A stretch of 31,637 nt of DNA from Letharia columbiana (GCF_014066305.1 NW_023501181.1:1-31637); one strand, 5' to 3'. Positions 1 to 9,613 are shown, counted from the stretch's first letter. Notes: generated by a model not told the origin, from the sequence alone. A program made the numbers and translations.

Positions 1-494
1 CAGGTTCCCAGGATCCAAACTCTGGAGTGGCAGAGGTGAATTGACATCTATGAACATGTATATGCCGACAGCATTGAAGATGGAGGCGCAGAGATCATGG
101 TTCAAGGTCGGATCAACATTGTAGACTCGAATCGTGTTAATACCAAGCTGTTGCATGAGGGCAGCGTCACGGAGACAATTGGTGCCATTGCTCAGAGGAT
201 CAGCGTCAGATGTGGCACTGAAGGCGTCGGAACCGCCTGGTTGGTAGCTGGAAAGTTTGTCAATTGTGTTCTTCCAGCTTTAGAATGAATAGTGCCACGC
301 ACGCTACGCCAATGATCTGAAAGCGATCGCTCGTGACATTGTTGACAAAGTTTGCACCTTGGACCTTCACGTTCTGTACGGCTGAGGTAAGGGTTGCGCA
401 GAGCAGGAGGCCTGCACATATGGGATTGAGGAACTGTTTGAGTCAGTGGGGAGGTAGACGATGCTTTGTGGGGCAGTAGTCTCACTCGAAGCAT
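1..494 (-). CDS. GH72 beta-1,3-glucanosyltransferase (Gas/Gel family), 5' part
   Basis: Family role: GPI-anchored enzymes at the plasma membrane/cell wall that cut and re-join beta-1,3-glucan chains. I read three exons on the minus strand: 494-486 (only Met-Leu-Arg), 433-303 and 247-1, with introns 485-434 (52 bp) and 302-248 (55 bp), both GT-AG. This gives 129 residues before the window ends. An N-terminal signal peptide with a Leu-rich core (FLNPICAGLLLCATLTSA) is followed by VKVQGANFVNN, GVAYQPGG, DPLSNGTNCLRDAALMQQLG, INTIRVYNVDPTLNHDLC and GIYMFIDVN, the usual order of the GH72 N-terminus. The catalytic glutamates and GPI signal would lie beyond position 1. The 9-nt first exon is inferred: it is the only nearby ATG that splices in frame to the signal peptide. 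Family assignment is confident; the exact start is less so. Confidence 0.9.
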
Positions 495-1344
495 TATTGG
501 TACGAACGGGAGATCCTCTGGTGTATGAACGGGATCGTCTCGTGTTCGCGGGAGTATTAAATGTCTACTGTTGGGAAAAATGGAAGTTTGGAAATTGATT
601 GGAACAGTTATGATGGAGAAAGAGAGGAAACCGACAAAAGGACGGTAAAGGGTGTGGAGTTGAAGGATTGTGGCAAGAGCAATCCAGTTGCTCCAGTCTC
701 TACTTATATGGAGTGTACATTGAAATGGTGTCGTCAAGGGACAGGAAGGAGGCAATAATAATAATGTACAAAGACCCATACCCTAATTTGTACCTATGCA
801 TAGGTACTGTACCTAGTAATGCAGTATGCAATATGCGCGCCCCCCTGCGGGTCACATCCAGCCCGAAACCACGGGTCCAACTCCTTTTTAACTTCATGAC
901 ACACCTACCCCAAGTACCCCAAGCTCACACCCCGGCCAAGACAATTTGACACGACATTTAATGCGCCTAATCTTACAACCGGTTTCACATGAACCTTCGT
1001 TTCACACTTGCAGCACCCAAAATTGAATCACGCTTACATTATTATCGCGTATCTTCCGTCCTCGGATACCTTGTCAGACGGAGTTTGTCAGTTTAGGCCG
1101 CCTATAGAAGCAGTCTCCAATTCACCGAGAGCCCCGTACTCTCCTGACCTCATCCAATCGTCCCCGTCTATTTGCACAAAGAAGGGGCTTTGAGCCGCTG
1201 CTTGAACCATGCATGCACAGCACTATGTACAATGGAGTAATACATTCATATAAGAACCCGACCGACACGCTAAAACGGCCTTGGAGGAGAGATGCTGTCG
1301 AAGACGATATCAGAGGCGGATGTAGGTAGCTGACGGAATGGAGC
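495..1344. other. intergenic: GH72 promoter and TOM20 3' flank
   Basis: No convincing gene here. The stretch lies between two minus-strand genes, so it holds the upstream region of the GH72 gene and the 3' flank of TOM20. A short ATA/ATAAT run sits at about 754-765. Short open frames exist on both strands but have no recognisable protein and no splice-supported extension. Confidence 0.5.
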
Positions 1345-2039
1345 TCAGTCGTCAATCCCAGTCGAGGAACCAGGTCCTGAGCCAGAGCCTCCCGCACCAA
1401 AGGGACCAACGCTGATGGTCGGATCCAAAGCAATCATCTCTGCTAATATGTCGATGACCGGCTTCGGGACAGTCTTGTCGTAGATATGGATAAGGTCTCG
1501 TGGTTGAGGATAGACCTTGAGAGCCTTGTAGAAGCAGAGCGCTGCCTCGATTTGCTTGGAACCTGGAAGTCGGTCTTAGCATGCAAAGCTTCACCCATAG
1601 CTGAACGCTGAACGTACCGTCCTGGCAGAGAACTTCCCCTTGCCCGACTTCGTTCATGAAATATGCCTCCTTGTCTTCCACATCCGTAGGAAACCCCTCT
1701 TCTCTGGCCGCGCTGACAGCATCTTCGATGATCTGCTTCTGCTGTACGCCTTGTGCCTCTGCTTCTTCCTTTGCAGCTCGTGCTTCCCTTCGCGACTCTC
1801 TCTTAAGGGCTTTCCTAAAATCTGGATCTGACCGCCGCTTATGATCAAAATAGACCGCGTATGCTGTGTATAAATAACATCAGCCAATATGTAAAGAGAG
1901 AAAGGCGGGAAATAAAAAAGCAACTAGCTACCGCAGATGCTATGTGAATAAGCATGTGCTATCACTTACCAAGGAAACCGGTTATGATAGCACCAGCGGA
2001 AGCTATCACAATCGTAGATGTCCGGACAGAGGAAGACAT
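1345..2039 (-). CDS. TOM20: Mitochondrial import receptor subunit Tom20
   Basis: Receptor of the outer-membrane TOM complex that binds presequences of proteins entering mitochondria. Three exons on the minus strand: 2039-1970, 1863-1618, 1562-1345; introns 1969-1864 (106 bp) and 1617-1563 (55 bp), GT-AG. Product 177 aa, the normal fungal size. Residues about 8-29 form a hydrophobic N-terminal anchor ([21 protein letters not shown]), followed by the charged [17 protein letters not shown] linker and an Ala/Glu-rich helix ([11 protein letters not shown]). The TPR-like receptor domain follows, with [20 protein letters not shown] and [18 protein letters not shown]. The tail is Gly/Ser-rich ([12 protein letters not shown]) and ends in IDD. 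The order and motifs match Tom20 closely. The start is the ATG directly before the anchor. It is divergent from the oxidoreductase gene at 2719. Confidence 0.95.
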
Positions 2040-2718
2040 GCTGGAGGTCTTGAACAAGTAAGAGTAATTGATAGCACAGAGACCTCTCTTTTCATGTAGT
2101 CTCTCTGACCAGGAAGAAGTTGGACGTTTGATATCAATCTTTCTGAACGGCCATAAATTTCTTGTAAGCTCAGATCGACACCGCCAAGAAGACATAAATC
2201 TACCCCGACTGGGCCTCGGGTAAGCGCCGCCCTACGAATTGGTTTGTTCGCTCCGTAATGTCCTTCCCGTATCATATCAAAACACCCACTTTTTACGTTT
2301 GATAAGATGCCTGTCCTTCAATAACCAGAATTTTCCCGGGGCAAGCGCTATTCAATGATAACTAGCTTCAACTTGCCGTCGTTTTGTGTACTAGTACTAG
2401 TAGTCGGTGCTACATCACTTTATCTGGCGTCGCCGAGCTGACGTTCTCCTTCAAGACAATACAAGACAAGATACGGGTAAGACAAGACAAAAACGAGATT
2501 AACGTGGCTTGCTTCTTCGAGCAAAGCCAAGTAACGTTGGCGCCATACTCAGTGGGAACCGAATACATATACCTTCATATTTTACAGATAAACAGAGCAA
2601 TTGGCACAGGTCTGCAAATCTTACGTTAATAAGACTGAAGCCAACCACGTAAAGTATCTGGTCTAGTTTTGTCGTCGATCTTCAAACCACATAACTGCAA
2701 CTTCGACCAGTCTTCTCC
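2040..2718. promoter_or_regulatory. shared upstream region between divergent TOM20 and NmrA-like gene
   Basis: This 679-bp stretch separates divergently transcribed genes and so holds both promoters. A cluster of CAAGACA-type repeats lies at about 2452-2490, and the palindromic run ACTAGTACTAGT at about 2390-2401. I see no coding sequence and cannot assign a binding site. Confidence 0.5.
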
Positions 2719-3860
2719 ATGGCAACCTCAAACCACATAATGAAGGTTGCCATTGTTGGCGTGCGTGATATCATGCTATCCACTGCTCCGCCTGCAAATA
2801 TTCGACTAACAAAGGTAGGCTGGTGGCAACAGCGGCAGCTTCATGACTGAAGCTCTGCTCAAGACTGGCAAGCACACCATTACGGCAATTACACGGGTCG
2901 ATAGCCAGAACAAGTTGCCAGAAGGCGTGATTCCTAAGAAGGTCGATTACAATAAGCCGGAGACACTCGTTGAGGCACTCAGAGGCCAAGATGCGCTGGT
3001 CATCACACTGAGTAATTCCGTTCCAAAAGAGACCGAGATGCAGCTTATCAACGCCGCCGGTGAGGCTGGCGTGGCCTGGATTCTGCCGAATGAATGGTCC
3101 CCAGACACCGCGAACGAGGCGATGGTCAAAGACGTGTTTCTTCTCCAGCCGAAGGGTGAGCAATCTCATTGTATATGCACCATATAAGACACTCACTGAC
3201 CACAGACTGTTGTGCTTGCAGTGGACACTCGCAAGGCCATCGCAGATCTTGGCAAGAGTTCTTACATCGCTGTATCTACCGGCTTCTGGTATGAGTGGGG
3301 TCTGGCTATTCCTGCGGGCTTTGGTATCGACTTTGCCAACCGCATCGTCACTCTCTTCGACGAGGGTGAGACCAAGATCTCTACCTCAACGCGGCCACAG
3401 GTACGCCTACAATTGTCAAACACTTTTGTGACAAGCGACTAACTCTTGCTAGGTTGGTCGTGCTGTCGGCGCTCTTCTCAGTCTGCCCATTAAGCCCGAA
3501 GGCTCGAACAAAGAAGCCTGCCTTGAGAATTTCAAGAACAAGGTAGTCTATGTCAAGTCCTTCACCGTCAGCCAGAAAGATATGTTGGAGTCCGCTCTTC
3601 GCGTGACTGGTACCAAGGAAAACGACTGGACCATCACAAAAGAGCCAGCTCAGGAGCGGTACTCCAGCGGTATCAAGGAGATGCAGGAAGGCAAGCGCAT
3701 TGGTTTTGCCAAGATGATGATTACCCGAGTCTTCTTTCCCGACGGTTGCGGTGACTTCGAGCACAACAAGGGCACGCTTAATAGTTTGCTCGACTTGCCT
3801 AAGGAGGACATTGATGAAGCGACCAAGGCTGCGATCGAGCGCTCGAAGACTTCCAACTAG
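2719..3860 (+). CDS. NmrA-like / isoflavone reductase-like NAD(P)-binding oxidoreductase
   Basis: Likely a cytosolic NAD(P)(H)-binding Rossmann protein of the NmrA/PCBER (atypical SDR) group. Substrate unknown; some relatives are redox sensors rather than enzymes. Four exons: 2719-2760, 2819-3155, 3222-3400, 3453-3860; introns 58, 66 and 52 bp, the last with a clear CTAAC branch site. Product 321 aa, usual for the family. The glycine loop spans the first splice junction (VGAGGNSGSF, residues 13-22), with G14, G16, G17 and G20 forming the GxGGxxG cofactor motif. Further family-like segments are GQDALVITLSN, AGEAGVAWILPNEWSPD and STGFWYEWGL. The C-terminal half carries the family's substrate-side segments and ends DEATKAAIERSKTSN. 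The first in-frame ATG (2719) is used; a second Met at residue 8 is an alternative start. A biosynthetic role cannot be inferred, since its neighbours are housekeeping genes. Confidence 0.88.
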
Positions 3861-4489
3861 GTTAAAGAGTAAACCCTTTATTTTATTTTTATTCGATAAT
3901 CAGAGTACATTATTATTAGTTGTCCCATGAACATCATTATTTCATTCATTGTTCAACAACTTAGTCCATGCTTAATTCAAATGGTTATTGGGTATTAGGA
4001 CGGGTGGTCGCGAGAGTAACGTTCCTTTTGTCGGGCATGGAAGATGTTCTTGAGTAGATAGCTTTAGCAGTGGAATGGGCAATGCCGTGATCACTTCGGA
4101 AGCATGATCAGGCCGACAAGAAAAGGATTCGACGTGCAGTCGCTTTGGACTTACACGATCAGTCGAACGCGATCCACTTGACCGTCATAGAGAAGCATTG
4201 ATACACTTTCTAAAATTCGAACCCTTATAACTCATCGTTCTACAATAATATAATAGAAAGTTGAGTACTCAATACGCTCTTCAGATATGTAATTATTCAG
4301 GGTCAATATAAGAAGTAGAAGGATGAAAGGTAGGTAAGCGTGCTTATTCGGTCGAGGTGCTATGGGTACTACCTTATATTACCCTCTTTTTACCGCCAAG
4401 ACACGGCGCTAAATTCTCCCGACATATCGCCCAGGCTTCATCTTGCGCTTGGCATCTCCCTTTAGCATTGCGATGCAGGCTCGGGCGCT
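3861..4489. other. intergenic: NmrA-like 3' flank and EXO84 promoter
   Basis: AT-rich 3' flank (TTTATTTTATTTTTATT at about 3878-3894) followed by the upstream region of EXO84. An open frame beginning at 4357 overlaps the EXO84 start in another frame and has no recognisable content. I see no gene in this stretch. Confidence 0.5.
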
Positions 4490-6562
4490 ATGGAGGACAA
4501 GGGGAAAGGCTTTTCCTTACGCCAGAAGAAGTCACGTCAAGCCGTGCCGAAGCAGATATCTGGTCCAATTCAGACAATCCCCCAAGTCTCCCGGGGTCCT
4601 ACTCGTCCAAACGTGAACGGCAGAGTCGAGACCTCGACAGCTAATACTTCTGACCTTGTCAAGAGAAGATATTCAACACGCTTCACCAATCTTCCAGACT
4701 TCAGCAATGCTGACGCGCCACCTGTCCCATCCATTCCGACCCTGCCTGCCCAATTTGCCCAATCTGACTCTCGTCCATCAACAGCACGACAGAATCAGCA
4801 GCTTCAAATAGATGCGAATGCCCTGAAGGACCCTGACCTGCAGATCGAGAGCTATTCTACAAATTTGCTATCAGACGCCTCTGATCAAGAGCTTCGAGAC
4901 TATCAAGCAAGTCTTCGAAAGCTCAAAAATCGCACCTCGACCGATCTACAGCAGAATGTGTACCAAAATCGAACACAGTTTATCAAGATCTCTAAAGAGG
5001 CGGAAAAGCTTAAAGGGGAGATGCGGACACTTCGGGGCCTTATCTCCGAGCTTACGACCTCTCTCAACCAAGCTTCAATGAATGCTGGAGCATCAGAACC
5101 GCGCGCCGCATCGGATGATGGTGCAAGGTCAAGAGCTCGCAAGCAGGCAAACAGGAGCTCGGTAGCAAACCTGGAGGCGATGTGGAATACCCAATTACAT
5201 GCACTGTGGAAAAATGTCGAGGGGTCGCAGAAGTTCCTGCCCGCTATACCGGGCAGACACGTGGTTCTGGAGCAAAGTACTTGGCTGGAGTTGGATGCTG
5301 CTACTTGGAAAGCAAAGCGTTATGCGCATATTTTTCTTCTGAACGACCATCTGATGGTTGCAACTAAGAGGAAGCGGCGAATAGATCCCAATGCTATGAC
5401 TACTGGCGATGCCGGGCAAAAAAGCTCTTCAAGGACAGTTGCCGACAAATGCTGGCCTCTGCAGGATATCGATATGGTCGACCTTGCATCTGTTGGATCG
5501 TCGGGTATTGGCGACCGAGGTGCAATGTCCAACGCAATCAGCGTTAGATACGGCCACGAGTCCTTCACGTATCGTAGCGACAAGTCATCGACTACGGAGA
5601 AGATGAACCTTTTACAGGCTTTCCGGAGGACTGTTGATGAGCTGCGGAGGGCCCTGCAAGCAGATATGGAAGAAAACGTCAACAAGAGCAAGGAGACTAT
5701 AGACTATCTGACCACCAGAGACCCAGCCCTGTCCAACAAAACAAACCTGCTGAGATCACTCAGTGGCGCCAAAGACCGTCCCGAAATCCTAATCGATGTG
5801 GACGGTAAGCACCAAAACCTTCGCTGGGTCGAGGGTCAGATCGACGAGCTTGACAGCGAGGTGGCTTTGCAAAAATTCGAAGACGCTGTTCGGCATGTTG
5901 AGAAACTTAGGAAACTAGCCAAAGGTCTCAAGGGCAACATGTTAGCCCAAGACCTTATCAGCACCAAGGTTGATGAAAGGGCTAGGAAGCTTGCAGGTCA
6001 GTACTTTTGGGTTCTTTATCCCACAAACGAAGACTGATATGATACAGACATCCTTGCCCTCCGCCTCACAGCCACTCACGCGCAGTTGACGGCAACCCAA
6101 GCCAACATCGCCTATCTCGTCCGTCTCAACTTCACCCCCCTTGCTCGCACCACCTATCTCGCTGCCCGCACTGATCTCATCCACATCCGCGCTCGCAGCA
6201 TCATGTTTGAAGGCGATTTACCTCGGCACATCAACCAGCTCTCCTATGTCTACTTCTCTTTGATCCGTAACACCGTGAAAACCTATCAGCTGTGTTTTCC
6301 GCCAGTCATGATGAGCAGCTGTGTTCAGTGGGCAAAGGAGAGGTTGGACGAGTTTAACGCGCTACTAGAGAGGCAATTGGGCAGTGTGAGGGCTGGCTGC
6401 GCGTATTGGAACGATTGCTTGGGGAAGGCTATCGAGAATGCGGGAATGGTTGGTGAGGTGGGTATGGATTTTGCAAATCTTGTGGGTCTGGGGTTGATAA
6501 AGGCAAGGAAGGATGGAGAGCAGGCTGAGAGACAACGAGAGGGAGAGCAGCAGCAGCAATAG
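4490..6562 (+). CDS. EXO84: Exocyst complex component Exo84
   Basis: Subunit of the octameric exocyst, which tethers secretory vesicles at growth sites before membrane fusion. Two exons, 4490-5996 and 6048-6562, with a 51-bp GT-AG intron; product 673 aa, normal for filamentous fungi. The N-terminus is basic and disordered (KGKGFSLRQKKSR), followed by a Pro/Ser-rich linker. A coiled coil covers about residues 130-195 (DQELRDYQASLRKLKNRTS onward). A PH domain lies at about 255-385, with LEQSTWLELDAATWKAKRYA and HIFLLNDHLMVATKRKRR on its first strands. The C-terminal helical Exo84 domain (about 410-660) includes RWVEGQIDELDSEVALQKFE, and after the intron TYLAARTDLIHIRAR and FEGDLPRHINQLSYVYFSL. 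It ends in a Gln tract encoded by CAG/CAA. POP5 begins only 125 bp downstream in the same direction. Confidence 0.95.
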
Positions 6563-6687
6563 CGTTATGAATCTAGTCAAATACCCTACAATTTTCGAGA
6601 ATTTCCACTATGGCTACCCGGCGCTCAAATCTAGCACATGACTCCCAAGGCCTCATACGGTTTTCGAATCTCAATCTCGTACCAGTC

Positions 6688-7353
6688 ATGGTCCGCATAA
6701 AACACCGTTACCTTCTCGTCCATATTCTCTACCCAGACCCAGCAGATCCACCGAAAGGAAAGATTCCCTCCAAATCCCCAGAAAAAGCACTCCCAGACCT
6801 CGTCCAATTCCACAGGCCAAGCCCCAACGACCTGACACCCCAGCTCCTCGCGCGGACAATCAGAGACCAGGTCCTATTACTATACGGAGACTATGGGCTC
6901 GGTCTCGTATCTAGCAGTCTAAACGGTAAATTCCACCCCCCTCAATTGATGGACCCTTTATTGACGCTGAATCCAGTCAAATACCTCTCCCCCGCAACCT
7001 CCACCGCCATAGTCCGCTGCTCTCGCGCACACTACCGACTCGTGTGGGCCGCTCTGTCCTTCATGACACAGCTAACAAAGACGTCTAAACAGGGGCAACC
7101 GAGAGCCTGCGCGATACAGGTGGTCAGGGTGTCTGGTACGATCAAGAAGGCTGAGGAGGAAGCTATCAGGAGGGCTAGAGCTGCGATACTGCGGGCGAAA
7201 AGGGAGAGCGGTGAGGAGGGTACGAATGGGCTCTTGGGGATACTGGGGAAAGATGACGAAGAGGTGTTGCAGGGTGGGAAAAATATGACGGCTGGATCAG
7301 ATGTTTCAGACGAGGATGATGAGATGGGAATGGGATCCGACGGAGAAAGCTGA
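6688..7353 (+). CDS. POP5: Ribonuclease P/MRP protein subunit Pop5
   Basis: Small nuclear/nucleolar protein of RNase P (5' maturation of tRNA) and RNase MRP (rRNA processing), homologous to archaeal Pop5. The family's start, MVRIKHRYLLVHILYP, is at 6688, so I use that ATG. The frame is open upstream to an ATG at 6610 that would add 26 unusual residues. From 6688 the protein is 221 aa, intronless. Conserved parts: TIRDQVLLLYGDYGLGLVSS, VKYLSPATSTAIVRCSRAHY, RLVWAALSFMTQL and ACAIQVVRVSGTIKKAEEEA. Fungal Pop5 often has a charged tail; here it is long and acidic (SDVSDEDDEMGMGSDGES). It converges on GPN2, with 118 bp between the stop codons. Confidence 0.93.
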   Translation: MVRIKHRYLLVHILYPDPADPPKGKIPSKSPEKALPDLVQFHRPSPNDLTPQLLARTIRDQVLLLYGDYGLGLVSSSLNGKFHPPQLMDPLLTLNPVKYLSPATSTAIVRCSRAHYRLVWAALSFMTQLTKTSKQGQPRACAIQVVRVSGTIKKAEEEAIRRARAAILRAKRESGEEGTNGLLGILGKDDEEVLQGGKNMTAGSDVSDEDDEMGMGSDGES

Positions 7354-7471
7354 ACGAGTTGCGAGAGAACAGACTGGAACCGAGATTTCTTCGGGACATG
7401 CACAACCCAATGATCAAACGCTGTTTTCGCGGGACCAACGCCTATCGCTATGCAAAGACCAACACTGAGCA

Positions 7472-8583
7472 TCATGATCGCCGCAGCACCTTCACGCCGC
7501 TGTCAGGGACAGGACCCATCTCTTCAACATCACTATCCTCCTCTCCACCGTCCTCAGTCAACGGCGGCGTCTCCTGGGCCCTAGCCTCTTCCTCCCGCTC
7601 TTTCGCCTCCAACTCATCAAATTCCTCCTTTCGATCAATCCACCGCTCTTGCACATCATGGATCGTCATCCCAGTCATCCCCTCCCTCATGGCAACCTGC
7701 CACACCGTATCGTTCGCTCCTTCAGCACCACCAAATGCATATCCTCCAGCTCGATCAATGGCCTGCAGCAGCGTCATCATGCTCTTCTTATCCTCGACCG
7801 CCAAGGTCTCGAAGCCTACGAGTCCGAAATCTTCCACTAATTCGACGACTGCGTTGTTGAGACCTTCGAACTTAGGATGCCGCATCACTGGGTTCTCGTT
7901 CGCTAGGTGAGGGAGCAGGTATGAGAGGTCTTGGACTTCTGTGTAGAAGTCCAGGTTAAACGGAAGAGGTCCATAGCTCGCGAGCTTGTCGATTTTTGTC
8001 ATGACGTTAAGGTGTGGAAGGTCCATCTGGAGCATGGCTCTCAGAGAAAGCAGGAGCGTCGAGATATATAGCGAAGGCAGTGTGAGACAATATGAGTCTG
8101 TCAGATGCAGTGCTACTAGCTAAGCCACCCTAAGATATCAGCTTCATCTGCTCGAGCGTCGACACTCTAGAAAGGCTGCAGGGAAAAGCGGACTCTATAC
8201 CCAAGCTTCTGTATCCTAAAAAAAAGATTCCTCAAACTCGAATGATGCGTAAAGAGCTCCACCTGGCCCGGACAATCAAACAGCACATAATCCTCCCCAA
8301 GGCCTCTCAAGCCCTCGTCCAACCACTCTCCGTTATGCTCGAGCTCCTCAAGCGCATAAAGCACTCCTCCATTCGGCCCCAGCCCTTCCTCCGCCATGAC
8401 CTCTTCAAGCGTGACCAGGTCCCGCACGTCGAGCGCGCAGGGGTAGGACGTGCGATCGTTGGCCGGGTCGAGGTTCACGACGGAGCATTTGCGGCCGATG
8501 GCGGAGAGGAATTGCTGCATGCCGTCGCAGTAGGTGGACTTGCCGGAGCCGGGGGGGCCGATGATCAGCTGGGCGAAGGGCAT
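7472..8583 (-). CDS. GPN2: GPN-loop GTPase 2
   Basis: GPN-family GTPases work as dimers in assembly and nuclear import of RNA polymerases (chiefly Pol II and III). Two exons on the minus strand, 8583-8194 and 8119-7472; product 345 aa, normal for Gpn2. Seen: G1 loop GPPGSGKST (residues 9-17), NLDPAND (37-43), the diagnostic GPN loop GLGPNGG (67-73), G3 DCPGQVE (103-109), LHLTDSYCLT after the splice, and G4 TKID (171-174) followed by FNLDFYTEVQDLSYLLPHL. The tail is acidic (EDSDVEEMG). The 74-bp intron starts with GTCCGC, a weak donor, but it is the only junction keeping GYR-LVALHLTD in frame; it has a GCTGAT branch-like site near its 3' end. The start ATG fits the family N-terminus MPFAQLIIG. 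The MITE at 8700 sits in its promoter. Confidence 0.94.
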
Positions 8584-8681
8584 GGTGGGTGCTCTGTGCC
8601 GTTGCGAACGCGTTGGCCACCAGAGTTTGTGACAGTTGTGTGTGGTGTTTGTGAAGATCGCAGCGAGCTTTCAGAGGTTGC

Positions 8682-8697
8682 CGCTTTTATAAAAGCG
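8682..8697. promoter_or_regulatory. 16-bp perfect palindrome with TATA-like core, upstream of GPN2
   Basis: CGCTTTTATAAAAGCG is its own reverse complement. It contains TTTATAAAA about 100-115 bp upstream of the GPN2 ATG and directly abuts the TA at which the MITE is inserted. It could be a TATA-type core promoter, a preferred insertion context, or chance; the first is the simplest reading. Confidence 0.4.
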
Positions 8698-8757
8698 TAA
8701 TCGTGTCTACCCCCATTTGCGCCCTACCCCCATTTGCGCCCATTTTAAATCCGATAA
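8698..8757. repeat. left terminal inverted repeat of MITE
   Basis: 60 bp including the flanking TA, matching the reverse complement of 9085-9144 at all but one base (TTTTAAA versus TTTAAAA). Inside it a 17-bp unit CTACCCCCATTTGCGCC occurs twice head-to-tail (8707-8723 and 8724-8740). Paired direct repeats within an inverted repeat are what some Tc1/pogo-type transposases bind. Confidence 0.9.
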
Positions 8758-9142
8758 TTCCAACGTCTACTATATCACGCCTATAGACGGCGACTATAGT
8801 ACCGTAGCAATAGGCATCATGCTAGACTATGGTAGTAGGCCATTTAAATAATCAATAGTGGTAGCTACGATAGTGGTAGCCATGGTAGTGGTAGCTATCT
8901 ATGTCGGATTTACATTTGCGCCCAATTTAGATCCAATAATTCCAACGTCTACTATATCAGGCCTATAGACGGCGACTATAGTACCGTAGCATTAGCCATC
9001 ATGAAAGACTATGATCGTAGGCTATTTGAATAAGTAATAGTGGTCGCCATGGTAGTGGTAGCTATCTACAACAGTATGTCGGATTTATCGGATTTTAAAT
9101 GGGCGCAAATGGGGGTAGGGCGCAAATGGGGGTAGACACGAT
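8700..9142. mobile_element. MITE-like non-autonomous DNA transposon, Tc1/mariner-type termini
   Basis: 443 bp between TA dinucleotides at 8698-8699 and 9143-9144, with near-perfect long terminal inverted repeats and no coding capacity. A TA target duplication, small size and long TIRs suggest a MITE mobilised by a Tc1/mariner superfamily transposase (inference). The interior is a diverged tandem duplication. It is not visibly RIP-mutated, unlike the block only 0.5 kb away. Insertion lies about 115 bp upstream of the GPN2 start codon, in its promoter. Confidence 0.85.
8731..9087. repeat. internal tandem duplication of the MITE (two units of about 180 bp)
   Basis: Unit 1 (8731-8912, 182 bp) and unit 2 (8913-9087, 175 bp) both start with CATTTGCGCCCA, share TAATTCCAACGTCTACTATA and CCTATAGACGGCGACTATAG, and end in ATGTCGGATTTA. 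They differ by scattered substitutions and two small indels: a missing TGGTAGC-type repeat in unit 2 and an inserted ACAACAGT-like stretch. Within each unit GTGGTAGC-like motifs recur. Confidence 0.85.
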
Positions 9143-9144
9143 TA
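9085..9144. repeat. right terminal inverted repeat of MITE
   Basis: Inverted partner of 8698-8757, with the same two 17-bp sub-repeats in reverse orientation (GGCGCAAATGGGGGTAG twice) and the TA duplication at its end. Confidence 0.9.
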
Positions 9145-9353
9145 CCCCGCAGTACCTGCCTGACTTTTGTTGCTACGTATGCCTGTTCTGGCTCCCAGCA
9201 CCCATTTTGAACTTGTTCAAGCTGCTCTCGGACCGCGGCGAAAACTGATCCTACTCTCCAGGGCCTTCTTGCCAATACATGATCCAAAGCCTACTTTAAG
9301 AGTATGGTATGGCGTCGTTGCGTTCATCGCTGGTCATATGCAATCCCTCCCGG

Positions 9354-9385
9354 CATACGGAGGTCGGCACCAAAAGTCCTGGACA
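9354..9385. repeat. left 32-bp arm of inverted repeat bracketing the nested element
   Basis: Starts CATACGGAGGTCGGCACC and ends CCTGGACA; it is the exact reverse complement of 17158-17189. TGCCAAG-type motifs follow just inside both arms. No matching direct repeat was found outside the arms, so the class is open. Confidence 0.85.
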
Positions 9386-9444
9386 TGCCAAGACAAGGGT
9401 CCAGGTAGGGCTGAGTGCTTGGCATACTTCCAAATTTCATGGAT

Positions 9445-9449
9445 AGCAT
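9445..9449. repeat. target site duplication (left), AGCAT
   Basis: Five bases directly outside the left LTR. The copy outside the right LTR (16456-16460) reads AGTAT, differing by one C-to-T change, as expected if only the right copy was RIP-mutated. Confidence 0.75.
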
Positions 9450-9613
9450 TGTCAGGACCGGTACAGATGCAATATCAATGTAGGTATGTTTAATAAGATA
9501 ACTAAGGTACCGAACTATGTAGGTGGGAAGGAGGCATGATATGGTAGGGGATGCCTCCGCCAAGGCCCGCTAGTTATAGGGCTGAGGGGTGTGTCAAGGG
9601 TACACTCATAACA
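9450..9613 (-). repeat. 3' LTR (left copy), largely spared by RIP
   Basis: 164 bp. Read on the minus strand it begins TGTTATGAGTG and ends CCTGACA, the TG...CA ends of an LTR. It aligns without gaps to 16292-16455, which is also 164 bp. By hand I count about 38 differences, of which about 35 are C or G here and T or A in the other copy. This copy is therefore the better-preserved LTR. Confidence 0.9.

Noticed and set aside
192..779. A continuous 195-codon minus-strand frame over the GH72 5' region.
   Set aside because: It runs through both GH72 introns in the wrong frame; the spliced reading gives the conserved enzyme, so this is a shadow.
6610..6687. Upstream extension of POP5 by 26 residues to an earlier ATG.
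   Set aside because: Family members begin at MVR-K-RYLLV, which is the ATG at 6688. The extension has no family-like sequence, though it is open.
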